This document shows positions 24,590 through 36,712 of a stretch of 64,000 nucleotides of DNA, in pieces. This stretch comes from Ectobius pallidus. Lineage: Eukaryota; Arthropoda; Insecta; Blattodea; Ectobiidae. Location of the stretch: assembly GCA_964059195.1 (NCBI GenBank), contig CAXKWD010000006.1, positions 131,670,539 through 131,734,538 on the forward strand, written 5' to 3'. The stretch's first letter is position 1, and each line of letters starts with the position of its first letter. The position numbers and the translations under genes are program-made. Under the pieces are notes generated by a model. The model saw nothing but the letters and a program-made list of their open reading frames with translations, made no database searches and was not told where the DNA came from.

Positions 24590-25185
24590 AAAAACAATAC
24601 CTAAAAACTTGTATGAAAATGCTAGTTCATTCGTCAGATTTGCCTCTATTCTACACTAATGTTGATGGCCCAGTTATATAACCTTGTAATTAGTTAATTG
24701 GTACATACGGTTAAATGCATACAGTAAACACCATCTGTCTGTATCCAAATTAAATTAGAACAAGATCTATTTAATTATCCTTATTTAGAGTTGTCATAAT
24801 GTTAAATGTAATTAAATGCACAAAAACTCTATACACCGCTAATGCAAGAAACAACACAAAATGAGAAAATAATGATTTTAAAATTTAAAAATTACCTAAA
24901 ATATGAAAATGTGGGAGTAAAAGACCTAAAATGGCCAAAAAATGGCCAAATAATTATACTGATTTCTAAAAATGACCTAAAAATAAAAAAATGGAGAAAA
25001 TGGTCAAAAAATTACCAAAAAGACCACAAAAATTGTCATTTTTGTAATCTAGGAGTCATTGTCAGAATACCTGCATTGGTGGGCAAAATCTATGATGAAC
25101 CAATTAAAAGATGACATGTCATCTAAATCCGGGCCTTGCTTATTTCAATAACTCTGCATTGTCCAGTTGTAAAAACTGTAGCATT
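24590..25185 (+). repeat. Dispersed repeat family R3, copy 1
   Basis: Homologous to the minus strand of 61835-62085 plus 63000-63260. Landmarks are AAAATGCTAGTTCATTC, ACATACGGTTAAATGCA, ACAACACAAAATGAG, AATCTAGGAGTCAT and CCAGTTAAAAGAT-like ends. The region is rich in AAAATGACC-type units and no protein is recognised. The 90-codon frame (24842-25114) is Lys/Asn low-complexity. Confidence 0.75.
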
Positions 25186-25429
25186 AGAATAACCTGCTGG
25201 TATTTCCAAGTATACGTAAACCATTACAAAGCATACATCCATTTGAAGTAACTGCCTAGTGGGTGTGGCAAAAATCTTTACATTAATTTCAATAAAGCGT
25301 GTTTGGTGCTAAGTTACTGAGTCGTGAAAATGCTTGGTCATCTAGTGTTTAGATTTGAACACAACCGCATCTGCCATTGTCAGTTGCTTGTGATGAGACT
25401 GATGACTCTATACGAGATGAAAGGAGATA

Positions 25430-25711
25430 TCAGATTTGTTCCGTGCTTTTCTTCCGCAACATCCTTTTCAGTGATCCGCTGCCATTACCGACAGGGCATT
25501 TATCATCTTCCGGTCTGAGATTCACATACACGTGCTCTGCCATTGTGCTGCTAACCAGTGCAGCTTGTATAAGGGCAGAAAAACTTCGATCTGCAGTCAT
25601 ATCAGATTTATATGGATCTAACGGTACATGCAATTCGATATCCTTCAATAACATCGTCCGCATTTCTATAAGTAAACTACTGACACGATTTTTATCCGGA
25701 AATTGTGGCAT
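25430..25711 (-). CDS. Unrecognised 93-codon open frame
   Basis: A minus-strand ATG frame with balanced amino-acid composition, unlike the low-complexity frames nearby (for example PQFPDKNRVSSLLIEMRT and later LRPEDDKCPVGNGSGS). I recognise no domain, signal peptide or membrane segment. There is no evident promoter or splice context, and it follows repeat R3 by about 250 bp, so it may be a transposon or exon relic, or chance. A plus-strand frame overlaps it throughout. Reported only because its composition stands out. Confidence 0.15.
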   Translation of the reverse strand: MPQFPDKNRVSSLLIEMRTMLLKDIELHVPLDPYKSDMTADRSFSALIQAALVSSTMAEHVYVNLRPEDDKCPVGNGSGSLKRMLRKKSTEQI

Positions 25712-25841
25712 TCTTTTATAAATCTAGTACAAGACATTTTTATGTCCTAGGGGTTATATTTGTAAAATGCCGGTTTTGTAACTTGGCAATATATTTATAA
25801 ATTTTGCACTATATTTTCCATTTAGTAAATAATCAATTATA

Positions 25842-25894
<53 letters not shown>
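25842..25894. repeat. (AAT)n microsatellite
   Basis: About 17 AAT units. Confidence 0.95.
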
Positions 25895-25895
<1 letters not shown>

Positions 25896-26630
25896 CATTA
25901 ATGTTGTTGATTATCATAATAATGGGGACACTAAAAATAATGTTTAAGGTGGTCTCATAATAATAACAATAATAATGATGCAGATTTCAAAGAAAGTGGG
26001 ATTTATTAAATTATTTTAAGAGAAATATAGAACTGAAATTTGAACATAAATCTGGAAAAAATCCCATTTTAGAAAACTCTTAAACCTTCTATATCCACAA
26101 TCAACATGGTTATTTTTTAACTCTAATGCTCCCTAAATCTATTTGTCCGTTGTGGTAATGGCTATATGACTATAAATATATACAGTAACTGTTCTATTCT
26201 ATTTTAGTTTTTCTCAAACACTTTTTAATATACTTTCCATCGCTCAAAACGTTCAATGAGATCTCTTTGGAAATTTCAAATTCAGTACGAATTCTGAAGA
26301 GAGAGGTGAATATTATGGGAGTTACAGTCTATTTTCCTATAATCTGGATTATTATTACAAAAATATAAATGTATATGTTATTTAATCCTTTCAGAAAAAA
26401 ACTCTTTACAGAGACTCATAGTACAGTAGACCAAAATTGCAGTCAAGAGATACTCATTGAACCCGAAGCTTGTCATAGCTGGCATATGCTATAATCTCAT
26501 TATTCTAACAGATGAGCCCTTCAGTTAAAAGTTCGTATTCTAACAAGTTATAATAACTTCCAGTCATCATTACATCAAACAAATCTTAGGAAGTCTGCAA
26601 CCACAGAGGTGTTACGTTTTAAGTTTTATA
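25895..26630. other. Anonymous DNA
   Basis: AT-rich, no gene or delimited repeat seen. Confidence 0.5.
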
Positions 26631-26635
26631 TATAA

Positions 26636-26990
26636 TTTTTTCTACGATATTGTTCTCCATCCACTTCTAGTTCATGTTATGATTGTGGAAACTCGAATTT
26701 CCTGCACTCACTCCTATCTGCATATTTTGCCTTCTTTGCGGCTTATAAATATGTCATATGTCATTTATATACAAGCTTCAAACTTCTGATGCATCTTCTT
26801 ATTGAAGACATGGAATTCATTTGCTAGTTAGATTTCAATATTACCTGCGCCTTTGCTTCCATTTTATTTCTTAATATGGACTTAAAAATTTAATTTCCAG
26901 CACAAAGTGTGATGCAACTACTTGCGCCTCCGAGTAAGAAATTAGTCGATGTATGGATCGCCACAAGGATTAAAATAGTACTATTTCTTG
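26636..26990 (+). repeat. Dispersed repeat family R1, copy 2
   Basis: Aligns with 8685-9060 in the same orientation, including GTGGAAACT, CTGCACT, AAGACATGGAAT (GCAGACATGGAAT in copy 1) and ACTACTTGCGC followed by a GATCGCCAC end. Diverged. The frame at 26909-27097 is a chance reading. Confidence 0.65.
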
Positions 26991-26999
26991 AAGTTGGTC

Positions 27000-28420
27000 C
27001 CCTTGCAACTTCAGAAACACTGTTACTAAACGCTTCTATTATTCGCTATATCGCTATCGTAGAGAAATTAGTAAGCCTATGCTATACAACTGTGTGAAGT
27101 GTAGGCCTAACATAGAATCTTGGAAACAGAAAACATAGACTTCGGCTCGCATCGCATTATACTGATATCACTTCTTGTAGTGTTTAAAATATTTGTGTAA
27201 CCGTTCATATTTGCTTTCAAACTACTAAGAAAATAAGATATTTCTTCGTATTGTACGTTGTAATAACTTGCACTTAAAACGAAAATATAAGTGTTTCAAG
27301 ATTTATCATTCTCTTTGTCTTTCATTCTATCTTTGATGTCTTGATCAGTATACTTACTTTGTACACGCGTATAATATTTTATACGTTCGGAAGTAAGCAG
27401 TTTCCATTCAGCTTATGGTATAATATATACATATATATACATACACACAGACGTATTAATTTCGTGGAACACCCAAACATCTAGTGTTTTCTTTTCGTTC
27501 TGAATAGTAAATTTATTTAAAATTTGTATTTAACTAGGGTATTCACTGTCTAAAAATACAAATTCAACACGATAATGGTATCCTTTAGTAAGATGATAAA
27601 AGACTTCCATTCAATTAAATCGAATTTTAACTTCTTGGATTTATTTTCGTAGCCTACATCCTTCTTTTTTAATCAGCAAAGTTCTGAAGTTTAAATGTTT
27701 AAAAACTTCATTAAAGTTGCTTGCGAAATACCTTTACCGGTCATTAATTAAGCGTGAAGTTCTCAGACGGAGGTTCCTGGACCTCAGATTCAATTTTAAG
27801 GGAAGGTGGCAGGGGTGAGAGGACAGATGGTGGCGGAAGAGCCATCAGAATACTCTGCAGGAGGGAAGGAGAAGCTAGTGGTGAAGAATCAATTACAAAA
27901 GTTGCACTGTTCTCCGCTCTATCAAATGAAGTTTGTTTGAACAAGGTAATCACTGGCATCTCCTCCCCCCCCCCCCCCCAATCTCCCAGTACCCGGAAAA
28001 CTCATCTATTCATTCCACTCGTGCCTAATCACTCGTTAACATTCGCCAGGTCGCCAAACTGAATTCTGCAATGAGACTCTCTGGGGTTTACTACAATAGT
28101 ATGAGTCATGTAAAGGCGGAAATGAAGTTTAATGGTCTCGTATTGTGTCGTCTTCCGTGGCTCATGATGTTGACCTCATGCCTGGTTCAGAATACCTAGG
28201 AACAAACCCCTTGCAACTAAAAATACTGTAGGCCTGGTTTCTTTCATGAATTCTCTAAAGGCTGCTTTATATGGAGATACTAAGTTTCGTAATTGCTTTC
28301 ACGAAAGTGGTTTTGTGGAATTAATTGCACCCATGTTTTTCCAAACAAAAACCAGGGCAACTGCACGTTTCACCTTATTTTTGTAGTTAAAGTCGTTGAA
28401 ACCCCATAAACTCGTTGGGA
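27000..28420. other. Anonymous DNA
   Basis: Includes a C-run at 27965-27979 and two opposed frames at 27744-28062 without recognisable domains. No gene supported. Confidence 0.5.
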
Positions 28421-28429
28421 CCACGTATA

Positions 28430-28816
28430 CATAGGCGTACCGAGGGGGGGGGGGGTTTGGGGGTTTGAACCCCCCCCCCCCCATTGATTAAAAAAAGGAA
28501 AATTATATGATTTTTTTAAGTCTGCCCATAAATTACTTAATACAAGTATAAAGCGTGGGAAGCTTAAAACTCGTTATTTTGCGTTTTATTTTTAAAATTT
28601 TCCGGGGAAGACCCCCGGAAGCTTAAAACTCGTTATTTTGCGTCTTAATTTTTAAAAATTTCCGGGTGAGACCCCCGGAAGCTTAAAACTCGTTATTTTG
28701 TATCTTATTTTTTAAAATTTTCTGGGGTAGGAGCCCCGGACCCCCATCTCCTTGGGGGGTCCAGACCCCGCGGATGTTATAACCCTCCCCATATGGTCGG
28801 CCTGGTTACGCCTATG
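28430..28816. mobile_element. Complete non-autonomous hAT-type element (387 bp)
   Basis: The terminal inverted repeats CATAGGCGTA and TACGCCTATG are flanked by a perfect 8-bp duplication CACGTATA (28422-28429 and 28817-28824). Eight-base duplications with short TIRs starting CA are typical of the hAT superfamily. The interior has opposed G and C homopolymer runs at the left end and a 60-bp unit present three times (about 28555-28738, landmark AAGCTTAAAACTCGTTAT). No transposase, so it is a MITE mobilised in trans. A truncated relative is at 1021-1262. Confidence 0.88.
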
Positions 28817-28824
28817 CACGTATA

Positions 28825-29659
28825 AAACTATGAATTTCACAATTTCCTCAGTTCCTTACTTCATTTCACAAAATATGAACCAGCTAAACATGTGTATAAC
28901 CTCAAAATTCTCTATAATTTTGCGATAAATTGGAATCAGCCGAAACTGCTCAGCGTCGCTTGTGCATTCAAGTATAAAACAGCTAGGCCTACGAAGACTA
29001 ATTTCGATGTGTAAACTAGCCTTCACAATCCTTTGTGCATAGAATTCTACAATTTTATTTTTAGACAGCTGGAATTAAAAATTCAACTTCTAGCACTCGA
29101 AATAATCCGAAAACTGTAGTTTCAATCCTATGGAAAATATTTTAGTTAAAAATATTTATTTTTTAAAAAGACTAAGTTTGGTGAAAACTGAAATGGTTAA
29201 AATTCATCATGCCTTTTTAAATGTCAAATGTCTCACGATGTTTGCAAAAATCTTCATACTTGGGGTTGAATCATCATAATTTTTTCGCTTGGGAAGTACG
29301 TTTCGAGGGTGTTTATTTTGGGGGATAAAATAACACGCTTTACTTTTAAAATGCATTAAAAGGACGTGCAATTGAAATGAGAATTGTAAATTACTCGACA
29401 CTCCAAATTAAAATATTGGTAACCACCGATTGAACAAATGTGAAAAACACTAGATAATGTAAATGAATTAAAATTGTTATTATTATAATATTATTATGAT
29501 TATAATTATATTTTATGCAATGACAAGTATGAACGTAAGGGTAGAAATTTATAAACAATTTACCCTTACTTACTATGGATGTAGCTATAATAATTATTTA
29601 TGTCATATCTTAAATATTGGTTTACAAGTTTGATTACTGAGGAACAAAGTAGTGAACAC

Positions 29660-29701
<42 letters not shown>

Positions 29702-30715
29702 TAAAAATAATGAGCATAATTAAAATTATAATAATATCAATAATAGTTTGTTGATAACAATTTTAATGTATTTTGTATAATTAAAATATTATTATTTATA
29801 ATTACAATAACAATAAAAAAGGTAACAAGGATAAGAAATAGCAATGTAAGTTAAATACGGGAGAATATGAAACATAATCAAAATATCCATACAACTTAAG
29901 ATTTGCCAACAATCCATTTACGAATAACGTGAATCAATATATCATCCAGCACTTATTGTTTGCATTAGTTTGATGACCCTTCATTTCTGCTGACGCATGC
30001 GAGGTTGAGAATTAAACTGGTTGATAATATCTACAAAATAAATTTCGGGTGATTTAAATCCTACGATGAGTTATCTATGATACAAGTTATAATATATTGA
30101 AAAATTACGTGATTAGCATTTCGTCTGAAGATAAAAAAAAATAATGGAATGAAATGTCGATTATCTAGCTCATGAGCTCAGTACAAGAATAAATGGTAGA
30201 TAAGCTTCAAACACAGTCGTTCAGGAAATAAGATGTTATCGTAAACATATTTTCCTACCATAGCCTAAATGTAATATCAACTAAACGGAAAATATTCGTG
30301 TCATGTGCTGAAATAAAATAAAATTGTCTGTACGATGGCTTTCAATTTTCCTCATTCTGTAACAGCGTAACATAATAGATTAGCAATTTAATTACCAGCA
30401 ATTAGAAAACAATAGCTATTTCATTTCCTGAGAGTCTTGATTCTGTATTCTTTTCTTCACAAAGAGTATATTTTTCTTTGTTTATAATAAGTCAATTGAT
30501 ATTTCATTAAAGCGTGTCATTTTCCAGTCTTCTTATTCGATATATTTATGAAAGTTGAAAATCTTCCTTCTGCCACGGATCTTGTTTCTTTCCGGCGACT
30601 ACTCAAAGTTTAGCCAAGTAGGCCTATCCTTTAAAATTAGCTGAAATTTACGTTACCAAGAGTTCAGGAAAATATTACTTGCCTGAAGATTATTAGGCCT
30701 ATATTATATGCTTGT
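28825..30715. other. Anonymous DNA with (AAT)n
   Basis: An AAT microsatellite lies at 29662-29700, in very AT-rich sequence. Nothing else supported. Confidence 0.5.
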
Positions 30716-30719
30716 AATA

Positions 30720-31090
30720 CGAGGCGCATCCATAAAGTAAGTTTCCCTGAGGCCATTTAATAGAAACAAAACACAATTTCAAGGAAATATTTATTACAAC
30801 AGACATAGCAAGTGTTTAGCTATTTTCAACCTATTCGCCACCGGAAATGAAACATTTGTTATACCGTGGGACCAACTTTTGAACACCGGTGTCGTAGACG
30901 TCTGCCACCAGGGATTTGAACCACTGTGACAAACATCTCCGCCTCTCTGTAATTTCTTGAGGTGAAGGAAAAGATGCAAATCACTGAGCGCGAAATCCGG
31001 GCTGTAGGGTTGATGTTTAAACACTTCCCAGCCGAACTTCTGCAGGAGACTTGCTGGGAGGTTTCGCTCCCAGTAATTTCCATCTTTTCC
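30720..31090 (-). pseudogene. Mariner transposase C-terminal remnant with one terminal repeat
   Basis: The minus strand translates to FGWEVFKHQPYSPDFALSDL, then HLFLHLKK. This is the end of the mariner catalytic domain, whose last conserved aspartate lies in the (Y)SPD(L)AP(S)D motif. Further on, WSHGITNVSF degrades the usual C-terminal region. At 30718-30719 a TA precedes CGAGGCGCATCC, which resembles a mariner terminal repeat. The N-terminal half and the second terminal repeat are missing, so the copy is dead. Tc1/mariner elements cut and paste at TA sites. Confidence 0.75.
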
Positions 31091-31117
31091 TACACCTCAA
31101 GAAATGACAGAGAATGA

Positions 31118-31295
31118 CAGAGAGGCCCGCCATGTCCTTGTCTGGTTAAAGAAGTATATATGTGATCCAATAGATCCAAATTCCTCTCCCGACAGGTCGT
31201 AAGGCCCGAGCGGTGTGGGTCACTTAAACGTCTCTAAAAGGGGGAGGTAAAAACAAAGGAAAAGAAGGAGAATAAGAAGAACTGCATAGTTAGCG
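31118..31295 (+). mobile_element. 5'-truncated SINE (same family as 18965-19402)
   Basis: GTCCTTGTCTGGTTAAA, CTCTCCCGACAGGTC and GGGTCACTTAAAC match the distal half of the minus-strand SINE at 18965. It ends in an A-rich AAGGAAAAGAAGG tail. The tRNA-like head is missing. It starts just after the mariner remnant. Confidence 0.7.
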
Positions 31296-32635
31296 TTTGA
31301 ACTTCTATACATTTATCATAATATATCACGAGTAAAAGAAGTTGGTTAATCAGAAAAAACTCAATAAAATTGCTAAAATAAAGGCAGAATGTAGCACGCA
31401 GCGGCATAATAGGATAGTCTAATTGTATTTTGTATTAATCGCTTTTTTCTGTTGGGACTGTATTCAAATTGTTCTACCTCACGAAAAACTCTCGTGCAGG
31501 TAACTTATGTGCGTTTCTATATTTTCAGGAACGTTTTAAGGCCTGTCAACTGAATCGCACCGAGCCTGAGAGTCTGGGGAGTAATTCAGACAACTAGGAA
31601 CTTCATTTAGATGGTTGTATTTCACACAACCCCTCATCCTTCCGAAGCATAACATTGCTTATTGCTCATTGACGCATCTCAATTGCGGCAGCTGTGAAAT
31701 GACTGGCTGCAGCACCATATTTCAGAGGGAGGAATTGTAAAAGAGCATCAGCAATAGCTTCTACTGTACTTGTTTGCCAAGTTATACCATTGTCTCGCCC
31801 ATATTTCCCATTGCCTCTCTCCCCCACCTATCATCATCAATAAAAGGGGGTGAGAATTTAGCGAAGGGATTGAATAAACCATATGTAATATGCCCTCATG
31901 TGTTTCATACATTCCACCCCCGAATCCTCTACTTCCCAAACCCCTCACGCCAGTTTCCCTTTCGGATGTTATATCTCCACAATGTTGATCAAAAATTTTT
32001 GGACGCTCCATTAGATGCCTCCGGCGATTTGTCGCTAGAGTCGAACTCATTCCACATCTGGCTTTGCAGCCATCCGAACGAAGAAATGCTCAATCATATG
32101 CCTTAGGACGTAATGATAGGAATCGGATACTGGAAGTAATATGCGATATCATCTACAGACCACACATGCGTCATCAATAACATCCCTTGTTGACATTTTC
32201 ATAATGAATTATTGTAGAGCTTCGGTGGAATCAGAAGCGGATGCGCGGACATATTGGTGATTACGCTCTGTATACATTGTGCATTATGGAATAGGTAAGG
32301 CCCGTTACACACATAGGGGGAGTATTATGCAGGATCTCGGGAGAGAAAACTTCTGTACCAGCGTTTCACCAAGTGTGTTTCCTGGAGAGATTCCGCGAAA
32401 CCTAAATAGTTTTTAATAAGTTAGCCTATTGCTTTATATTCACAAGTACCATGAAATGCACCACCAATCAACTCCTGGACATAATATTGGCCCTCGTACT
32501 TCTTGAACTTGGAAGCCATTTATCCAGCTCATACAAATAGGCCTACACTGCAGTAATGATAAGCTAAGCATACTCAATGACAATAGTTCATTAAGCTGAA
32601 GGAATGATATTATGGAACCCGCAGATTCCTTGCCG
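31296..32635. other. Anonymous DNA
   Basis: Opposed frames at 31748-32106 show no domain. No RNA gene or delimited repeat seen. Confidence 0.45.
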
Positions 32636-32639
32636 CGCT

Positions 32640-33120
32640 TACATGACCCCGCCATTCAACACTATTCTGTGCCACCTCCGTCCAACTATCTCTCGCAAAT
32701 CCTACTTCCCTTAAATCTATTCTAATATTGTCTTCCAAGTGGTCTCTTCCCAGTAAATATTTTTTTTAGATTTGTACCCCCTTGCGCGCAACATGTCCAG
32801 CCCATTTCATCTTCCGTGATTGAATTACCCTTACTATGTTCGGTGAAGAATACAGGTATTGAATGAAGTTTGTCGTGCCTATGCATTTTTCTCCAGTCCC
32901 CATTTTCAACTCTCCCGGGTCCGAATATTTTCCTATGCACCTTATTTTCGAACGCTCTCAGATTATGATCTTCCTGAAGAGTAAGAGACCCTGTCTCACA
33001 TCCATATAATACAACCGGCAGGAAAGTTGTCTGATAAATTTTTATTTTTAGATTTCTGCACAGAATTCGCGAAGATAAAAGTTTCTGAATTGCATGAAAA
33101 CAAGCAATTCCTGATTTTAG
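32640..33120 (-). pseudogene. LINE ORF2 C-terminal remnant (RTE/CR1-like)
   Basis: The minus strand encodes, across at least one frameshift, a PVVLYGCE-type segment, SLTLQEDHNLRAFENKVHRK, IFGPGR, GDWRKMHR, then a decayed MGW-C-AQ corresponding to the usual RWAGHVARM, and GKRPLGRQY for GKRPLGRPR. This order matches the C-terminal part of very common insect LINE polyproteins, beyond the reverse transcriptase. Frameshifts and substitutions show it is non-functional. Related to the fragment at 23240-23465, which covers the segment just upstream. Confidence 0.8.
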
Positions 33121-34290
33121 TCGAGACCTAGGCCTAACTTCTGCATTAGCCTAGCATTATTTGTATCTGTAATTATTGCTTCCAGACAGTCTATTTGAAT
33201 TTCTCTAGTTGTCTGAATGCTTTAGCTGCTTTATAATAGGCCTATTGTGTAGCGTATTATTTTGGTGATTCTTGACCATATAGTCTACTTGGTTTTTCTA
33301 TATTGATTTCCAATCCAACTTCCCTGCAGGCATCGAAAAGACTTTCTCCCGATTGTGTTTATGTCGTCGCCCAACAGATAAACATGATTCTAAAAATAAA
33401 GGGTAATATATATGCAAATACTCGTATATTTTTGATATATAAGAAGGATATCAGTAATAAATCGGCCTAAGCATTCTTGCTGTTGGACCCAAGAGAAGAT
33501 CACTTAAACGTACCAAAGGAGTGGAGTTTCATCCGTAATTTCGTCCTTCAGAAGAAAGAAAAATGTGGAGGTCCCTGGGCATAATTACCAGATATTTTAC
33601 GGTCAATCTTTCCCTTCGTCTACTAGGGAGGAGAGAAAGCGCTGTATAATCATTATGAGATTACATGTAAGTCTTGAAGGAAGTAGCTTTATAATCAGTT
33701 TATTTATATGACGGATTATTACATAGCCTATTTCTTCATCTTCTCTTCTGCTAGCATTCCGTTCTCTTTCATTCATTTGCATTTAATCTCACTTTCGTCT
33801 TCTCACTTTCATTTTCCAAATCTCCCATTTCCTTTTTCTCTTCACTTCTTCCTACTCATCTTCTCTTTCACCTTCTATCTTTACCATCTTGTTTTCCACT
33901 CTTCTTCAACTGTTTCTTTAGTTCACTTTCCTTCCTTCTTCATTTCCTCTAATATTTGGTTCGTAGTAACTTTATAAAACGTAGGCGTTTAGAGGTATTA
34001 TAAATTGACTTTAGACGAACTATGTAAGATATAATCTTCGTTGTAGCATTTCCTTTCACGATGTGGAATAATAATATATAAGCCTATCGATACAAGAATG
34101 TTAAGTTCATCATTGGGGAATCGATGAAGAGTTTAAATTTCCGAGATTCTCCAATTCACTTAACGTATTGTATTGCGTACTATTTTTTACGATTAGGCCT
34201 AGTAGAAATATTACTTACTTGAAAATAATTACGGCAATAGTTAAGAGCTGTTCAAGACGGCCTTCAAAACTCCAAGGATACAACCCTTAA
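33121..34290. other. Anonymous DNA with pyrimidine-rich tract
   Basis: A CT-rich stretch at about 33720-33960 yields a Phe/Ser/His frame that is a composition artefact. Several TAGGCCTA octamers. No gene seen. Confidence 0.5.
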
Positions 34291-34294
34291 TAAA

Positions 34295-34495
34295 TAATTA
34301 CTAATTTAATCTTAATCGATATAGCGATTACTTAGCACAGGCGCAACTAGTCACAACATGCTTAGAAGCTGGATGAATTAAATAATAAGGCAGTACCGGT
34401 ATTAAGAAATAAAAAAGTAAAGTCACGTGTAAGATTGCAACGGTAAAATTAAACTAGCAAATAAGATTATATTCCACGTCTGAAATAATAATATA
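34295..34495 (-). repeat. Dispersed repeat family R1, copy 3 (partial)
   Basis: The reverse complement aligns with the distal part of the copies at 8685 and 26636: GACTAGTTGCGCCTGTGC, then an ATCGATAT-rich end. Upstream part missing or too diverged. Confidence 0.55.
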
Positions 34496-35405
34496 TAAAA
34501 GTTAGAAGGTTTGACATATAATGACATAACTTACTTGAACTGCAAAGAAAGCAGGTTAGATTAGAGGCACTGGGTACAGAAAATTTAAGTGTTTAGCATG
34601 ACGGGAAAATGGATGGAACGGGAAATAGATGAAAAAAAAATTATCGTCGAAAATATATATTACCAGCCTATATTGTGTACTTGATTATATGATAATGTAA
34701 TATTAAAACACAAAATCATTATTTTTCTGGCAAAGATTGGAATGAGCGATCAGTGAGTTAAACACCCTCATTCAATGACTTGCTTCTTGTTTAAATGAAA
34801 GAGATGTGTGAAAACTGTATTAACGCTTCGACAAGGTGTCATTCTCTTTCACCAAGTGTCTCATTTCCCACAGCGACCACTTCATTATCGCTATTGCTGT
34901 TCAACAAATACGACTACATCAGTGTAATCCGCTTGTTCAACAAGTTTAGATTACCCTTCACCACAAAATAATCCCCCCCCCTCTATCAGCACCATCACCT
35001 GATGAAACCCGAATCACGATGTTCCTCTCAGGAATGCAAAGGATCTGCTACCTCTACGAAACTTTAACATTAATGTACTATATCATATTTCATGTAAAAA
35101 ATGAATTTGACAAAATAGATTGCTTATATTGTATGAAATCGAGGCCTGCTGCAAAACACGAGATAAATTCTTTGGAATTTTCAAGGCGAATTTAGGCCTA
35201 GGCAGTTTAGTAGGGGTAGGCATAAACAATCGTGAAATCTCAATATTTGAATACCCGAGTGGAAAAACATTGCAAGCGACATTTATTCCTAATGCGATAT
35301 TTTAATGTAAAAAGTTACACGCATTCTACTCGTAGAATGAATTTTTGTGAACTCTGGTGAGTAAAAATGAAACTACAACCTTTGAATATATGCGGTCGAA
35401 TCTAG
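34496..35405. other. Anonymous DNA
   Basis: A short C-run near 34972 and a chance frame at 35120-35305. Nothing recognised. Confidence 0.5.
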
Positions 35406-35409
35406 AAGG

Positions 35410-35640
35410 TTGTGGAATAACGGTACAACGTGGCTGACAGTGGCTGACAGTGTTACAAAACAGATGAATAATAAGAAAAAACGAAAGATTAAGTTTCGGA
35501 ACTGGAAGAGAGAAAAGCGAAAGACGTTGGAGAATATTGGGAAAGCATACACAACGTACAAGAAAATAATTGTACCTCCCAAAGACCCGACTGATATGGC
35601 AAATAGGGAAAGTTACAAAAGTACTGAACATTGTATTAAC
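35410..35640 (+). pseudogene. Lys/Arg-rich fragment of an uncharacterised insect protein family
   Basis: The frame encodes NNKKKRKIKFRNWKREKRKT, then LENIGKAYTTYKKIIVPPKD. From memory this spacing (a basic W-K-R block, a G-x-x-Y block, then VPxK) recurs at the start of a large group of uncharacterised, transposon-associated insect proteins. No catalytic domain follows. The frame runs on to 35769 without recognisable content. Start not established. Could be a lone domesticated-looking exon or an element relic, and the match needs a database search. Confidence 0.35.
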
Positions 35641-36009
35641 ATAATGCACTTTCCAAACTATTCTGAGCAAACTAAAATTAAATTTTGTTTATTAACAGTT
35701 TCGAAAATAAATATAAATACAAAGTGTAGCCTTTTTTATTGTACGTTTTGGTTCAACATTACTTCATAATTAATATTTTAGTTTGTCTTTTTCAACGTTT
35801 TTCCATTACAAAGAAAGTGTTTTCCACAACACGTTAAAATCTGAAGTTTTAAAAATAATTCTTTATTCTAAAATAAAGAGTTTTGTTCATGAAGGATATC
35901 AAAGCCTTGAAAACTACATATACCAGGTGTTTTATCCTCTTCGTGTAAAATTTACAATTTGTCTCTGGCAACGTTTCTCCACTCAGTTATTAAGCTATCG
36001 AGATTGGGT

Positions 36010-36712
36010 TAGGGGCTCATACAAATTTTTGTACTGAGAAATAGGTAAAATTCGTTATTTTTTCTCAGAAATGAATTTATCTACAACCTTGTATTCTGGA
36101 TACCTTTTATTGACTATTTCTACAATTCCATATTGTTTTCAGAATTAACCAGATCATTACAGTTACGGGTATTTACAGTTATAAAATTGCAGCCACGTTT
36201 TAAGAACTGTAGTGCCGATTTCGTGATAATTTCCGTAAGTACCAATATTTCTGATTGATTCTATTTTCTGTCTGTTTAATATGCTATAAACAAAACTACC
36301 TACAATCATTGATTTCACGTTAATAGATTTTTGTTATATTTTTTATTTAAAATAAAATTTTCCAAAAATCTTCATGGATTTTTAAAATAATATTTATATT
36401 GTAGATATTCTAAATATTGTAGATGATTATGCTGATACGGCATTTACAAATAAATATAAAAAATAATCACTCAGAAAAATTGAAATTTATGGAAACTATG
36501 AAGAAAACGGCATTTCGTTGCACAAGACGTGGCTGCCATTATTTAACGCCGTAACTGTAATAGTTTAATTAATTCTGAAAATGGTATGTAACTGTAGAAG
36601 CAGTCAATAAAGAGCATGTCAGGTTACAAGGTTATAGAACAATTCATTGCTGAGAAAATAAAATAATGAATTTCACCTTTTCTCAGTATCCAAAGCTGTA
36701 TGTCCCCCCTTT
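36010..36712. repeat. ~700-bp imperfect foldback (arms ~280 bp)
   Basis: The left arm (about 36010-36290) and right arm (about 36430-36712) are inverted and roughly three-quarters alike. Shared blocks include ATACTGAGAAA/TACTGAGAAA, TTTTCAGAATTAA and ATTACAGTTACGG. The spacer is about 140 bp. No open frame and no clear target duplication. Likely an aged long-TIR element. Confidence 0.65.

Noticed and set aside
24842..25114. 90-codon Lys/Asn-rich frame
   Set aside because: Part of dispersed repeat R3. The homologous copy at 61.8-63.3 kb does not keep the frame.
30859..31083. 74-codon minus-strand frame overlapping the mariner remnant
   Set aside because: A different-frame reading of the same DNA. 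The frame with YSPDFALSD is the transposase relic.
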